Made by a program: the position numbers and the translations under genes. Under the pieces are notes generated by a model. The model was not told the DNA's origin. It did not search any database and worked only from the letters and a program-made list of their open reading frames with translations. This document shows positions 17,516 through 26,202 of a DNA stretch of 64,000 nt, piece by piece. Origin of the DNA: Candidatus Alcium sp. F082. Lineage in GTDB: Bacteria > Bacteroidota > Bacteroidia > Bacteroidales > F082. The DNA is taken from NCBI GenBank assembly GCA_001543395.1, contig LPNG01000007.1, positions 1-64,000 of the forward strand, written 5' to 3'. Position 1 is the first letter of the stretch; each line of letters begins with the position of its first letter.

Positions 17516-19030
17516 CTATCTTTCCATCTCCCTCCCAATAAACCTCACAAACCCTTCAACATTTCCTTCCACGCTGGCCTGCTCCAAGGCTGCCATGTAT
17601 TCCTGTCGACACTCTACGGGAATCACCACCCAAGGGTAGCCTGCCGTCACCAATTGGCTGTTCATCACGAAACGCGCCGTGCGGCCGTTGCCGTCCATGT
17701 AGGGGTGGATATAGACGAAGAAGAAATGCCCTAAAATGGCACGCACCAGCGCATTCTCCTCCTCGGTCATCAGGTCCGACAAGGCACTCATCGCATCCAA
17801 CACGGCGTCAGGATTCAACGGCGTGTGCATCGAGTTGCGGATATACACCTGATGCCTGCGGTAGCCTATCAAATCCGATGCTTTCACAATGCCCGCCCTA
17901 ATGCATGGCTCAAACAACTGAAAATGCCAGTCCTGATGCCCTTTCACATACCACTGTGCAGGTGCCTTGCCCGAAAAACAGTCCTTCACGCCTTGCTTCA
18001 GCAATTCGTACGCTTGATAATACCCACGGGCAGCCAAGGCATTCCTGCGATCCTTGTCTTCCTCGTCGTTTTCAGGATTCCAATTGCCACTCTGCACACG
18101 CTCTAATAAGCCCTCCGTAATCTTATAGCCCTCAATCGACAAGGAGTTATAGCTGTCCTTTACATACGTCGCATCCATCATTGCCAGCACCGATGCCGCA
18201 TCTTGTTGCACCGGCTGGATTTTTATCGTGTCTATTACCACCTTCCGCATTTGCATCCACATCAAGCGGACACGTGAGGCGTATGGCGATTCCGCGAATG
18301 TCACCATCCGCACATTCTCCTCAAACGGATTCTCTTCCGTCACAGTATACCCCACTTGGCGCATCATTCGCAACAGCTCATCAGCCATCTCCTCGCGTCC
18401 GATGGAGCGCAACGCACCTGCCACGCGACCCGCCCGGGTGGTATGGCCGCCATCGATGGCCGCCAACACGATTGGCGAAACGTCACGCAGGCTTGCAAGG
18501 CACGTTCTTGCCTCCAATGCATCACGCCGATAATAGTCTGGCCCCACCATCAGTAAGGCATACGCCATCGGATACAGCCGCACGCCATAGCGCGGTTCTT
18601 GCATCACCTCTGGTGGCAGGGCCGCCTTGATATCGACAAGCGAAGTCCCGAAAGGCAGTTGCAGGATGTTGTTTGTCCCTTTCTCGCAACGCACAATCAA
18701 TTGCCTGGGAATCACTGTCTTCCCGCTGTGAAAATAGAGTGAAAGCTCTGGCGACAGACACCAAGCCTCGTTGAATCGTTTGTCCAAATAAGCCGTAACG
18801 AAATGCCAGTACGACACATACCACACCGTGGAATCGCCCTCGCTTCCTGGCGACGACGGGATATACCAGCCTTTCATGACCATTTGCAAGTATCCGCTGT
18901 TCACCAACCGCTCTGTATGTGTCCGTCCCAGCGTGTCCGCTCCCTGAATCACCAGATTGTCCCCATGGGCATCCTGATACGCCTTCAGCACTTCCAGCGA
19001 CTCCGCCAATTTCTCTTGTATTGTTGCCAT
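17516..19030 (-). CDS. Fic family protein with AbiEi-like N-terminal region
   Basis: 504 aa; Fic motif HPYMDGNGRTAR; class II-type inhibitory motif SLSIEG; N-terminal LVNSGYLQMVMKGWYIPSS. Confidence 0.88.
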   Translation of the reverse strand: MATIQEKLAESLEVLKAYQDAHGDNLVIQGADTLGRTHTERLVNSGYLQMVMKGWYIPSSPGSEGDSTVWYVSYWHFVTAYLDKRFNEAWCLSPELSLYFHSGKTVIPRQLIVRCEKGTNNILQLPFGTSLVDIKAALPPEVMQEPRYGVRLYPMAYALLMVGPDYYRRDALEARTCLASLRDVSPIVLAAIDGGHTTRAGRVAGALRSIGREEMADELLRMMRQVGYTVTEENPFEENVRMVTFAESPYASRVRLMWMQMRKVVIDTIKIQPVQQDAASVLAMMDATYVKDSYNSLSIEGYKITEGLLERVQSGNWNPENDEEDKDRRNALAARGYYQAYELLKQGVKDCFSGKAPAQWYVKGHQDWHFQLFEPCIRAGIVKASDLIGYRRHQVYIRNSMHTPLNPDAVLDAMSALSDLMTEEENALVRAILGHFFFVYIHPYMDGNGRTARFVMNSQLVTAGYPWVVIPVECRQEYMAALEQASVEGNVEGFVRFIGREMER

Positions 19031-19113
19031 ATTAGTATATTTTGCACCGCTATTATTAGTTTATTTTGCTTTACTAACATTAGTATATTTTGTATTGCTA
19101 ACATTAGTTTTTG
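19031..19113 (-). promoter_or_regulatory. Proximal operator array: four ATTAGTWTATTTTG repeats at exact 24-bp period
   Basis: Copies at 19031, 19055, 19079, 19103; abuts the fic start codon; -7-like TATTTTTG on minus strand at 19120-19127. Confidence 0.8.
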
Positions 19114-19224
19114 ACGCTGCAAAAATACAAATCTTTTTCTATTTCAACAAAATAAATACCGTAAAAAGTAATAAAAAACACTCCAATTATTATTGTAGAG
19201 TTTCATTATTTTTCGGTTGTTTTT

Positions 19225-19259
19225 ATTAGTTTATTTTGTCTTACAACTATTAGTTTTTG
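19225..19259 (-). promoter_or_regulatory. Distal operator array: two further copies at 24-bp period
   Basis: Copies at 19225 and 19249, followed by GACGCTGCAAGAATAC as in the proximal array. Confidence 0.75.
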
Positions 19260-19515
19260 ACGCTGCAAGAATACGAATGAGTTAATTATTTCACAACAAA
19301 TTTTGTCGTTTCACTCGTTCAAATTTGATTTACACCGCAAAACTACAACATTTTCATTATCAATGGTGATTTGAACACACATTGTCCACATTATTGTCCA
19401 TATAGAGTTTTCGTTTCGGAACGGATAATAAACTATTTTTGCAGCCGTTATAACCAAGAATACCATAATCTTTAAAACCGATGCCCCGATGGTATATAAC
19501 GGCGGACATTTTACA

Positions 19516-20298
19516 ATGAAAAAGTATTTGGCAATTCTATCAGTCGTTGTTTTGTTTGCGTTTAGTGGTTGCAGCAAATATGCAGGCGATCCCGTTTCAA
19601 AGATTTTCAGCATTTCAGATACCTACACCGAGCTTGAAGTGGAGGATGCATTTGACGTCACGGTCAGCGATGCTGCGACACAGATCACCATCACTACGGG
19701 AGAGCGTGTCATGCCGAATGTGGTGGTTGAAACCGTTGAAAACACTTTGAAAATCTACCTTAAAGGTTGGCATTCCAACCGTGGAACGGATATGACGGTA
19801 ATCATGCCTTATAACGCTAACTTGACGAGCGTTGACCTGTCGGGAGCTTCGGAGTTCCATTCGGAATATGGCCTTGAAGGCGATAATGTTGATGTGGAAT
19901 TGTCGGGTGCTTCCAATTTATATTGTGACATCTATGCCGACGAAGTTGACATTGACCTGTCAGGTGCTTCCAGCTACAAAGGCTATTTGGATGCCGATGA
20001 ACTTGATCTTGATATGAGCGGTGCTTCTAATGCTACCCTTGAGGGACAAGTCGGCACGCTCAAGATTGATTTGACGGGGGCTAGCGACATCAAGAAAACC
20101 ATCAACGGTAACAAATATGGTTTTGCTTGCGACTGGTGCGAAGGCTCAATGTCGGGCGCCAGCAATGCCTACATCCATTGCGATGGCACCATCAAGGTCA
20201 ACCTCTCTGGTGCCAGCGACCTGCATTTCACGGGTAATGCCTTCACTGGTGACTGTACCACCTCGGGTGGTTCTGACATCTATCATGATATGCTGTAA
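19516..20298 (+). CDS. DUF2807 / head GIN domain lipoprotein
   Basis: Lipobox FAFSGC; repeated DLSGAS/DMSGAS/DLTGAS beta-helix-type turns. Confidence 0.85.
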   Translation: MKKYLAILSVVVLFAFSGCSKYAGDPVSKIFSISDTYTELEVEDAFDVTVSDAATQITITTGERVMPNVVVETVENTLKIYLKGWHSNRGTDMTVIMPYNANLTSVDLSGASEFHSEYGLEGDNVDVELSGASNLYCDIYADEVDIDLSGASSYKGYLDADELDLDMSGASNATLEGQVGTLKIDLTGASDIKKTINGNKYGFACDWCEGSMSGASNAYIHCDGTIKVNLSGASDLHFTGNAFTGDCTTSGGSDIYHDML

Positions 20299-20310
20299 AA
20301 TAGTTTAGCC

Positions 20311-21033
20311 ATGGAACAAAAGTTTTGTCAGAGCTGCGGAATGCCGCTCACCAACGAAATCCTCGGCACCAATGCCGATGGAAGCAAAAATGAAGACTAC
20401 TGCATGTATTGCTTTAAGGACGGCAAGTTCCTGCAAGACTGCACGATGGATGAGATGATAGAGCATTGTGCCCAGTTTGTGGACGAGGTAAACAAAGGAC
20501 TGCCCCAGCCCATCACGAAGGAAGAATACATCGGCCAGATGAAGATGTACTTCCCGCACCTGAAACGCTGGCGTAAGGAATTGTCGATAGATGATGACAC
20601 CCCAGAAAACCCTGCCTTGATGGGCGTTAAAGACCTTATCGCCAAGATGGCCGACACGTTGCCCATCACCATGATATCGTCAGTCGATGAGGAGGGCTTC
20701 CCTTGCACCAAGGCCATGCTGTCACCTCGGGTGCGTGAAGGCATCAAGGTGTTCTATTTCACTACCAACACTTTCTCTCTGCGTGTGGCCCACTACAAGG
20801 CCAATCCCAAGGCGAGCATCTATTTCTGCGATGCCGAAGGCTTCAAGGGGATGATGTTGCGCGGTACTATGGAGGTGCTGACCGATGCCAAGAGCAAGGA
20901 GATGATTTGGCGCGATGGCGACACGGAATATTACCCAGACGGCGTCACCGACCCGAACTATTGCGTGCTGAAATTCACCGCCATGGATGGCCGTTTCTAC
21001 AGCGACTTCTATCCTAGGACTTTTGTCTTATAA
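20311..21033 (+). CDS. Zinc ribbon fused to pyridoxamine 5'-phosphate oxidase-like domain
   Basis: 240 aa; N-terminus as at 16255; C-terminal ITMISSVDEEGFPCTKAMLS...VFYFTTNTFSLRVAHYKANPKASIYF. Confidence 0.85.
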   Translation: MEQKFCQSCGMPLTNEILGTNADGSKNEDYCMYCFKDGKFLQDCTMDEMIEHCAQFVDEVNKGLPQPITKEEYIGQMKMYFPHLKRWRKELSIDDDTPENPALMGVKDLIAKMADTLPITMISSVDEEGFPCTKAMLSPRVREGIKVFYFTTNTFSLRVAHYKANPKASIYFCDAEGFKGMMLRGTMEVLTDAKSKEMIWRDGDTEYYPDGVTDPNYCVLKFTAMDGRFYSDFYPRTFVL

Positions 21034-21046
21034 ACAGTTTATTTCT

Positions 21047-22102
21047 CTAATCATTCTCGCAAATCTGGCGTGCCAAATCATTGAGCATGAGGCATTGGTT
21101 TCTGCTGATGGTTATCTGCTCGTTGTGGTGCTCCCATGGAGAAAGGATGAGCAGTTGGCCTCGGGCGCACGCCTCCATGCGGGTTCCGCTTGGCTTGGCG
21201 AGTTCGGTGAGGCCGTTTTCCTGCAAATAAATGAGCGGCAGACCCTTATTAAAGGCAGCTCTCATCACTGCTTTTTCGCCAGGAGAGATAGTGGGAGAAA
21301 CAAGCACTGCACCTTGTCTGGCAGCTGTTAGGTATTCCTGCACTTTTGCTTGTATTTCTGTTTCAGTAAGACGACGAGAGCATTGTACAAATAAACGCAC
21401 GGGGCGGCTGAGCAGGAAACAGTTACCAATGGCAGAAAATGAAACTCCAGCAATAGTTAGGTTTTGTTGAACACGAAATAAGTCGGGGTGTTCGCGTTTC
21501 ATAAGCAAGCGACGAGGGTTGTCGGACAAATAGCGGAGCCATGTTTCAAGTTGCCCTGCTCGTAGCAGGAGCTTGTCATTGTAGCCACGGGCAAAGAGCA
21601 TGCCGTGGGTGCGGTCTTCGCCTCGTCTGTCTTTTCGGGATGCGGGTTGGGTTTGTTGCGTTGGCAACGCAACAGACGGGACGGGAGGCAAACCTAGCAC
21701 CAACTCGCGGTAATGCTTGTTACAGCTCTGCTTGAACCCGCGCAGTGCCATGCCAAGCGGTTTTTCCATTTTTTCTCTGACAAAAAGGATGCCGTGCAAG
21801 TGATCAGGCATCATTTGTAGGGCGATGACCTCCACCTCAGGATGGTGCAATGATGCCGCCCACCACTCGTCAGCAACGCGTTTGCCTAGTGCCGAAAGCT
21901 CAATGTGTGGCTCGTCTGGGCTGCCTTCAGGAGCGTCGCTTTTACCTACAACATGCCCAAACAGAGCACGACGTCCCTCCGTCACCATCGTGATCATGTA
22001 GATTTGGCGATTTGTATAGTCATGACCAACACAACGGCGAAGCATGGATGGCTTCTTCTCACCAGCAAAGGCTTTCTGTGCTTCATAGGTTTCTTTTTTC
22101 AT
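21047..22102 (-). mobile_element. RAYT-like Y1 transposase with C-terminal DprA/Rossmann-like region
   Basis: MPDHLHGILFV HUH-type motif, YNDKLLLRAGQLETWLRYLSDNPRR; C-terminal GAVLVSPTISPGEKAVMRAAFNKGLPLIYLQENG. Confidence 0.8.
21654..21674. repeat. Perfect palindrome inside the RAYT-like CDS
   Basis: TGTTGCGTTG-G-CAACGCAACA. Confidence 0.75.
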
Positions 22103-22213
22103 GAAGATTCTCGTTTCTTTTGTTCTGCAAAGATAGAATTCTTTCACAAATATCCCAAAAACTTGCGGAAACGAAGCTTATGCCATATTTTTGCAGCGTA
22201 TTAAACATTTGCA

Positions 22214-22732
22214 ATGGAAACCGAAAGAATCCTACTCCGCCCTTGGCGCGACGATGACGCAGCGTCACTTTTCAAATATGCCTCCGATCCCGACGTGGGT
22301 CCTCGCGCCGGCTGGCCCCCGCATAAAAGCGTGGAAGAGAGCCTTGAGATTATCCACACAGTGTTTCATAACGACACCAACTGGGCCATTGAACTCAAGG
22401 CGACAGGCGAGGCCATCGGCGCGATAGGTTATGTGCCTGCGCCTGAAAGCAATCTTCCAACGCGTGATGGCGAGCCGTTGATAGGTTACTGGGTGGCCAA
22501 ACCCTACTGGAACCAAGGCATCTGCACGGAAGCACTTGAATTAATGCTTGACCATATCCGTAAGACAACAGATATCAAATCACTGATTAGCAGCCATTAC
22601 TTCGACAATCCCGCTTCAGGAAAAGTAATGGAGAAATGTGGATTCAAGCCTACTGGCGAGTCCTGCATCGACGAGAAACTGACGGGCACGACAAAACCGA
22701 CACGAGTGATGAGATTGGAGTTATACAGATAA
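22214..22732 (+). CDS. GNAT family N-acetyltransferase
   Basis: 172 aa; ERILLRPWRDDDAASLFKYASDPDVGPRAGWPPH, GYWVAKPYWNQGICTEAL. Confidence 0.92.
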   Translation: METERILLRPWRDDDAASLFKYASDPDVGPRAGWPPHKSVEESLEIIHTVFHNDTNWAIELKATGEAIGAIGYVPAPESNLPTRDGEPLIGYWVAKPYWNQGICTEALELMLDHIRKTTDIKSLISSHYFDNPASGKVMEKCGFKPTGESCIDEKLTGTTKPTRVMRLELYR

Positions 22733-22779
22733 AAGAAAAAGTGTATCTTTGCCCAAAATAATCTATAACTCTTATCACT

Positions 22780-23883
22780 ATGAAAACGAGAAATATACTT
22801 AAAATCAGCGGATTATCTGCTCTTTTACTGCTTTGTAATCAGCTTTTCTCCCAGATTCAGACTTTTGAATGGCAAGGCATTCAGCGGCAATACCTGGTGA
22901 GGTCGCCGCAGCATACTGATAAGACAACTACCCCCGTACTGTATTTCCTACATGGCTGGACCGACAATATCACCCATGTCGACAATGAGTTTCATTTCCA
23001 ACAAATTGCGGATCAGTTTGAATGGACAATTGTTATTCCGCAAGCCCGAGACGAGGGATCGGGGACGATGTGGAATGCAGGCTTGAATGCAAGCAATACC
23101 GACGACTCGGGCTTCTTGATGGCGCTTCTTGATTCGCTGGTTGAGCCATATCACTTAAACCTCGATAGTGTCTTCTTCACAGGCTTCTCCATGGGCGGTT
23201 TCATGACGCATCGCATGGCCATCGAACACGGCGACCGCATCACGGCTTGCGCGCCCGTCAGCGGACTGATTACCCATTCCATGTCTAACCATACAGCAGT
23301 GGCCCCAGTACGTATGCTCTATATCCACGGCACGACCGACCCCGTGGTAGGTTATAGCGGTACCTCGCAATACTTCGGTAATCTTGGCCTCGGCGCCGAT
23401 GCCATTATTGAGTATTGGAAAAACGCCAACCATTGTGTTGACGAACCCGTCATCGACACCTTCCCCGACCTCAAAAACGACGGCTTGTTGTTTGTGCGCT
23501 ACACCTACGAGGGCGATGCCGAACTGCAGCATATCAAGGTCATCGGTGGCAACCATAGCTGGTACCATAGCGAATCCCAATACGATATCGGCTATATGAC
23601 AGAGATCCATAAGTTTTTTGTTGGCGATGGAGGTGGCAATGTAGGCATTGTCGAACCTGAGCCCAAACAACTCAACCTTTGGCCCAACCCGACCTCGGGC
23701 TGCTTTACCATCAAAGTGGAAGACGCCACCAACCTTGAGGTGATGGATATCCAAGGCCGTTGTGTGGCCAAGTTCGCGTTGGAGGCAGGCACCAACCAAA
23801 TCAACTTGGGCGATCTACCCGAAGGCTTGTATTTCATCAAAGACGAAAACGGCGCTGCGCAAAAGCTTTTGCTAAAAAAGTAA
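22780..23883 (+). CDS. Secreted alpha/beta hydrolase (esterase/PHB depolymerase-like) with T9SS sorting domain
   Basis: 367 aa; FTGFSMGGFMTHRMA, C-terminal NLWPNPTSGCFTIKVE...LPEGLYFIKDENGAAQKLLLKK. Confidence 0.87.
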   Translation: MKTRNILKISGLSALLLLCNQLFSQIQTFEWQGIQRQYLVRSPQHTDKTTTPVLYFLHGWTDNITHVDNEFHFQQIADQFEWTIVIPQARDEGSGTMWNAGLNASNTDDSGFLMALLDSLVEPYHLNLDSVFFTGFSMGGFMTHRMAIEHGDRITACAPVSGLITHSMSNHTAVAPVRMLYIHGTTDPVVGYSGTSQYFGNLGLGADAIIEYWKNANHCVDEPVIDTFPDLKNDGLLFVRYTYEGDAELQHIKVIGGNHSWYHSESQYDIGYMTEIHKFFVGDGGGNVGIVEPEPKQLNLWPNPTSGCFTIKVEDATNLEVMDIQGRCVAKFALEAGTNQINLGDLPEGLYFIKDENGAAQKLLLKK

Positions 23884-23895
23884 ACCCAACAGGCG

Positions 23896-24522
23896 ATGCT
23901 GAATCCGAAGTTCGATACTTGTTTCTTTGAGCGATATGCCATGGTCTCGCTGGCGACGTTGCTGGGCGAGCATTATGCCCATCTGGTCAACCGCGACCGG
24001 CCCGACCTGCAGGATGAGGAACAAGGCATCGGCATCGAGGTGACGCGAGCCATCCGCGAAAACAAGAACGTGGCCAACGCCCTAGTCAACGAGATGGCGG
24101 GCGAGGACGTCAAAGAGGTGAACGCCGAGGATTTGCTTCACATCAACCAAAGCGGTTATGCCTACGGTTTGGGCGACGGCAGCATCATCGGTCGCAACGA
24201 GTACGAATACTGGTCACTGGCTTTGCCCCTGAAACGTATCCTCGAAATCAAGATGAACAAGGTGAATGACGGCTTCTACGGCGACTTTCACGAGTTTGGC
24301 CTCTTCGTCTTCACCAAGGAAGACCTCGACCTTGACCAAATCAAGCAGACCATCGCCTTCATGATGGAGAAACAGGCTTATCAGAACCGCCTCTATTCGC
24401 GGCTCTTCATCTCACAAATTCAGACTTTGTTTGATTGCGACCTTGAAACGGGCCGTTACCGTAAAATAAAGATCAGCCAAGAGCAACGCCGCTCTTTTTA
24501 CGACGATGCCATCAAGGTTTGA
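23896..24522 (+). CDS. Conserved hypothetical protein, possible PD-(D/E)xK-like fold
   Basis: 208 aa; RDRPDLQDEEQGIGIEVTRAI. Confidence 0.6.
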   Translation: MLNPKFDTCFFERYAMVSLATLLGEHYAHLVNRDRPDLQDEEQGIGIEVTRAIRENKNVANALVNEMAGEDVKEVNAEDLLHINQSGYAYGLGDGSIIGRNEYEYWSLALPLKRILEIKMNKVNDGFYGDFHEFGLFVFTKEDLDLDQIKQTIAFMMEKQAYQNRLYSRLFISQIQTLFDCDLETGRYRKIKISQEQRRSFYDDAIKV

Positions 24523-26098
24523 CGACCTTCTCGACATGGGTTCTTGCTGCGGCTTGGATAACGAGCAAATAAGACCCACTTGACAAGTTTTGGAACCATT
24601 CTCCAATCTCGATACGATTGATGCCAATTTGGGCTTTTTCTAAATTCTTGTTGACCAAAAGTTTTCCGTCAACGGAATAGATCTTGGCAAACAAATTGCA
24701 AGCACTCTCGCATTCGATTTCAGCATAGCTTGAAGCTGTAATAGGGTTGCCTGCAATACGGATTTGGTTCTCATTTTCTGTATTGTCTATGACACCGTTT
24801 GGGTCAACCTCGTATGCACCAATGTCGATAACTCCACCATACACTCGAGATTGTCCAGCCAAATCAAAACCTTCAAGGACTTCGGCAGGCGTGTCGGGGG
24901 AGCCAGCGTTGAAGCATGGGCTGTCAGCCCCAATGGTGTACTCGTTAGGAGCTAATCCACTAAAAAGCGGGTCTTCGTCAAGGCAGTTCTCATAAACCGT
25001 GATGGCTTCGTGGTTCGAGATGTTCTCAAATCCGTATTGCACCAAGCAGTTATGGAATTCAGGTGCATACCCCTCAAAGGTCCACGACCACATCTGTACG
25101 GGTTCATCAAGCGGCGTTTGATTGCTGTTGCCGTAGACGATACAATTGAAGATTGCGGGTGAGCTGTACTGATAAAAGAACATACCGCCGCAATTGACGC
25201 CGATGGAATGGTTGTCGACCACGGTGATGTTACTAATCAAAGGCGACGAGTCGCAAATGGCCAAGCCGCCTCCGAAATGCCCTGAGGTGTTGTTGGCAAA
25301 GAGTGAGTTGGTGATGCTGCACGGATTGTCGAAGCATCGTATCATGTACAATCCCGCTCCGTTGATGCCATAGTTGTATTCGAAACGGCAGCGGTCGATT
25401 CTCGCCACGCAGCTGTCGATGCTCAAGGCACCGCCGATGGCCGATTCGCCATAGTTGTTGAGGAAATTAGTTTTCGTGATATCCACCTCGCATTTCAGGA
25501 ATCGCAGTCCACCGCCATACATGAAATAAATGGTATCTATTCGGCTGTAATTCAGATTGTTGTTTATGTTGCAATCGTGTATCACCACTTTAGAGTCTTC
25601 AGCATTCAAGGCACCGCCGTGTTCGCGCGAGAAGTTGCAGAACAAGGTGCAGTGGCTGAGTTCCACATCCTGGCTGTTGAAGATACGCAGGGCGCCGCCG
25701 TCTTGGTCGTTATCCAAAGCCGCCTTGCCGTATTGGAAGCGGCAGTAGTCGAACTTGCAACGCCCCGCCTTTTCCAATCGGATGCCGTTCCATCCACCAC
25801 GACCCGAGTTGAAGATAGAAAAACCTGTTGTGTCGGCCACGGTGAAGAGGATGGAGTCGTTTTGTGTGCCGAGGGCATTCAGCATGGCATTGTTCCCGAC
25901 CGTGATATTGAAAAATCCGTCAAACAGCACCGTGGTTCCCGGCATGATGCTCAACGAGTCTTGAACGACGACATTGTTGGTTATCAAGATGGTGTCGGCT
26001 TCCCAACGGCCCGATTGTGGCCCCGACACTTCGATGGTTTGTGCTTTGGCGAAGAGGCTGCAAAGCAAGAAAGGCAATAACAGTTTATTTTTCATCAT
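24512..26098 (-). CDS. Secreted right-handed parallel beta-helix protein with T9SS-like C-terminus
   Basis: 528 aa; multiple CxF/NSLFANNTSGHFGGGL repeats, DIGAYE. Confidence 0.8.
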   Translation of the reverse strand: MMKNKLLLPFLLCSLFAKAQTIEVSGPQSGRWEADTILITNNVVVQDSLSIMPGTTVLFDGFFNITVGNNAMLNALGTQNDSILFTVADTTGFSIFNSGRGGWNGIRLEKAGRCKFDYCRFQYGKAALDNDQDGGALRIFNSQDVELSHCTLFCNFSREHGGALNAEDSKVVIHDCNINNNLNYSRIDTIYFMYGGGLRFLKCEVDITKTNFLNNYGESAIGGALSIDSCVARIDRCRFEYNYGINGAGLYMIRCFDNPCSITNSLFANNTSGHFGGGLAICDSSPLISNITVVDNHSIGVNCGGMFFYQYSSPAIFNCIVYGNSNQTPLDEPVQMWSWTFEGYAPEFHNCLVQYGFENISNHEAITVYENCLDEDPLFSGLAPNEYTIGADSPCFNAGSPDTPAEVLEGFDLAGQSRVYGGVIDIGAYEVDPNGVIDNTENENQIRIAGNPITASSYAEIECESACNLFAKIYSVDGKLLVNKNLEKAQIGINRIEIGEWFQNLSSGSYLLVIQAAARTHVEKVVKP

Positions 26099-26202
26099 TA
26101 CAATAGAATTGCATAAGTATGTTGCAAAAATAGTGCTTTTCTGTTTTCATGGATGGTTATTGTCTTTCTTTTTGTATCTTTGCAGTCTATTTAGTTAGCA
26201 TA

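Noticed and set aside
19031-19259. CRISPR-like short repeats
   Set aside because: Units are 24 bp in total with no unique spacers of proper length and sit in a promoter/5' UTR; better explained as operators
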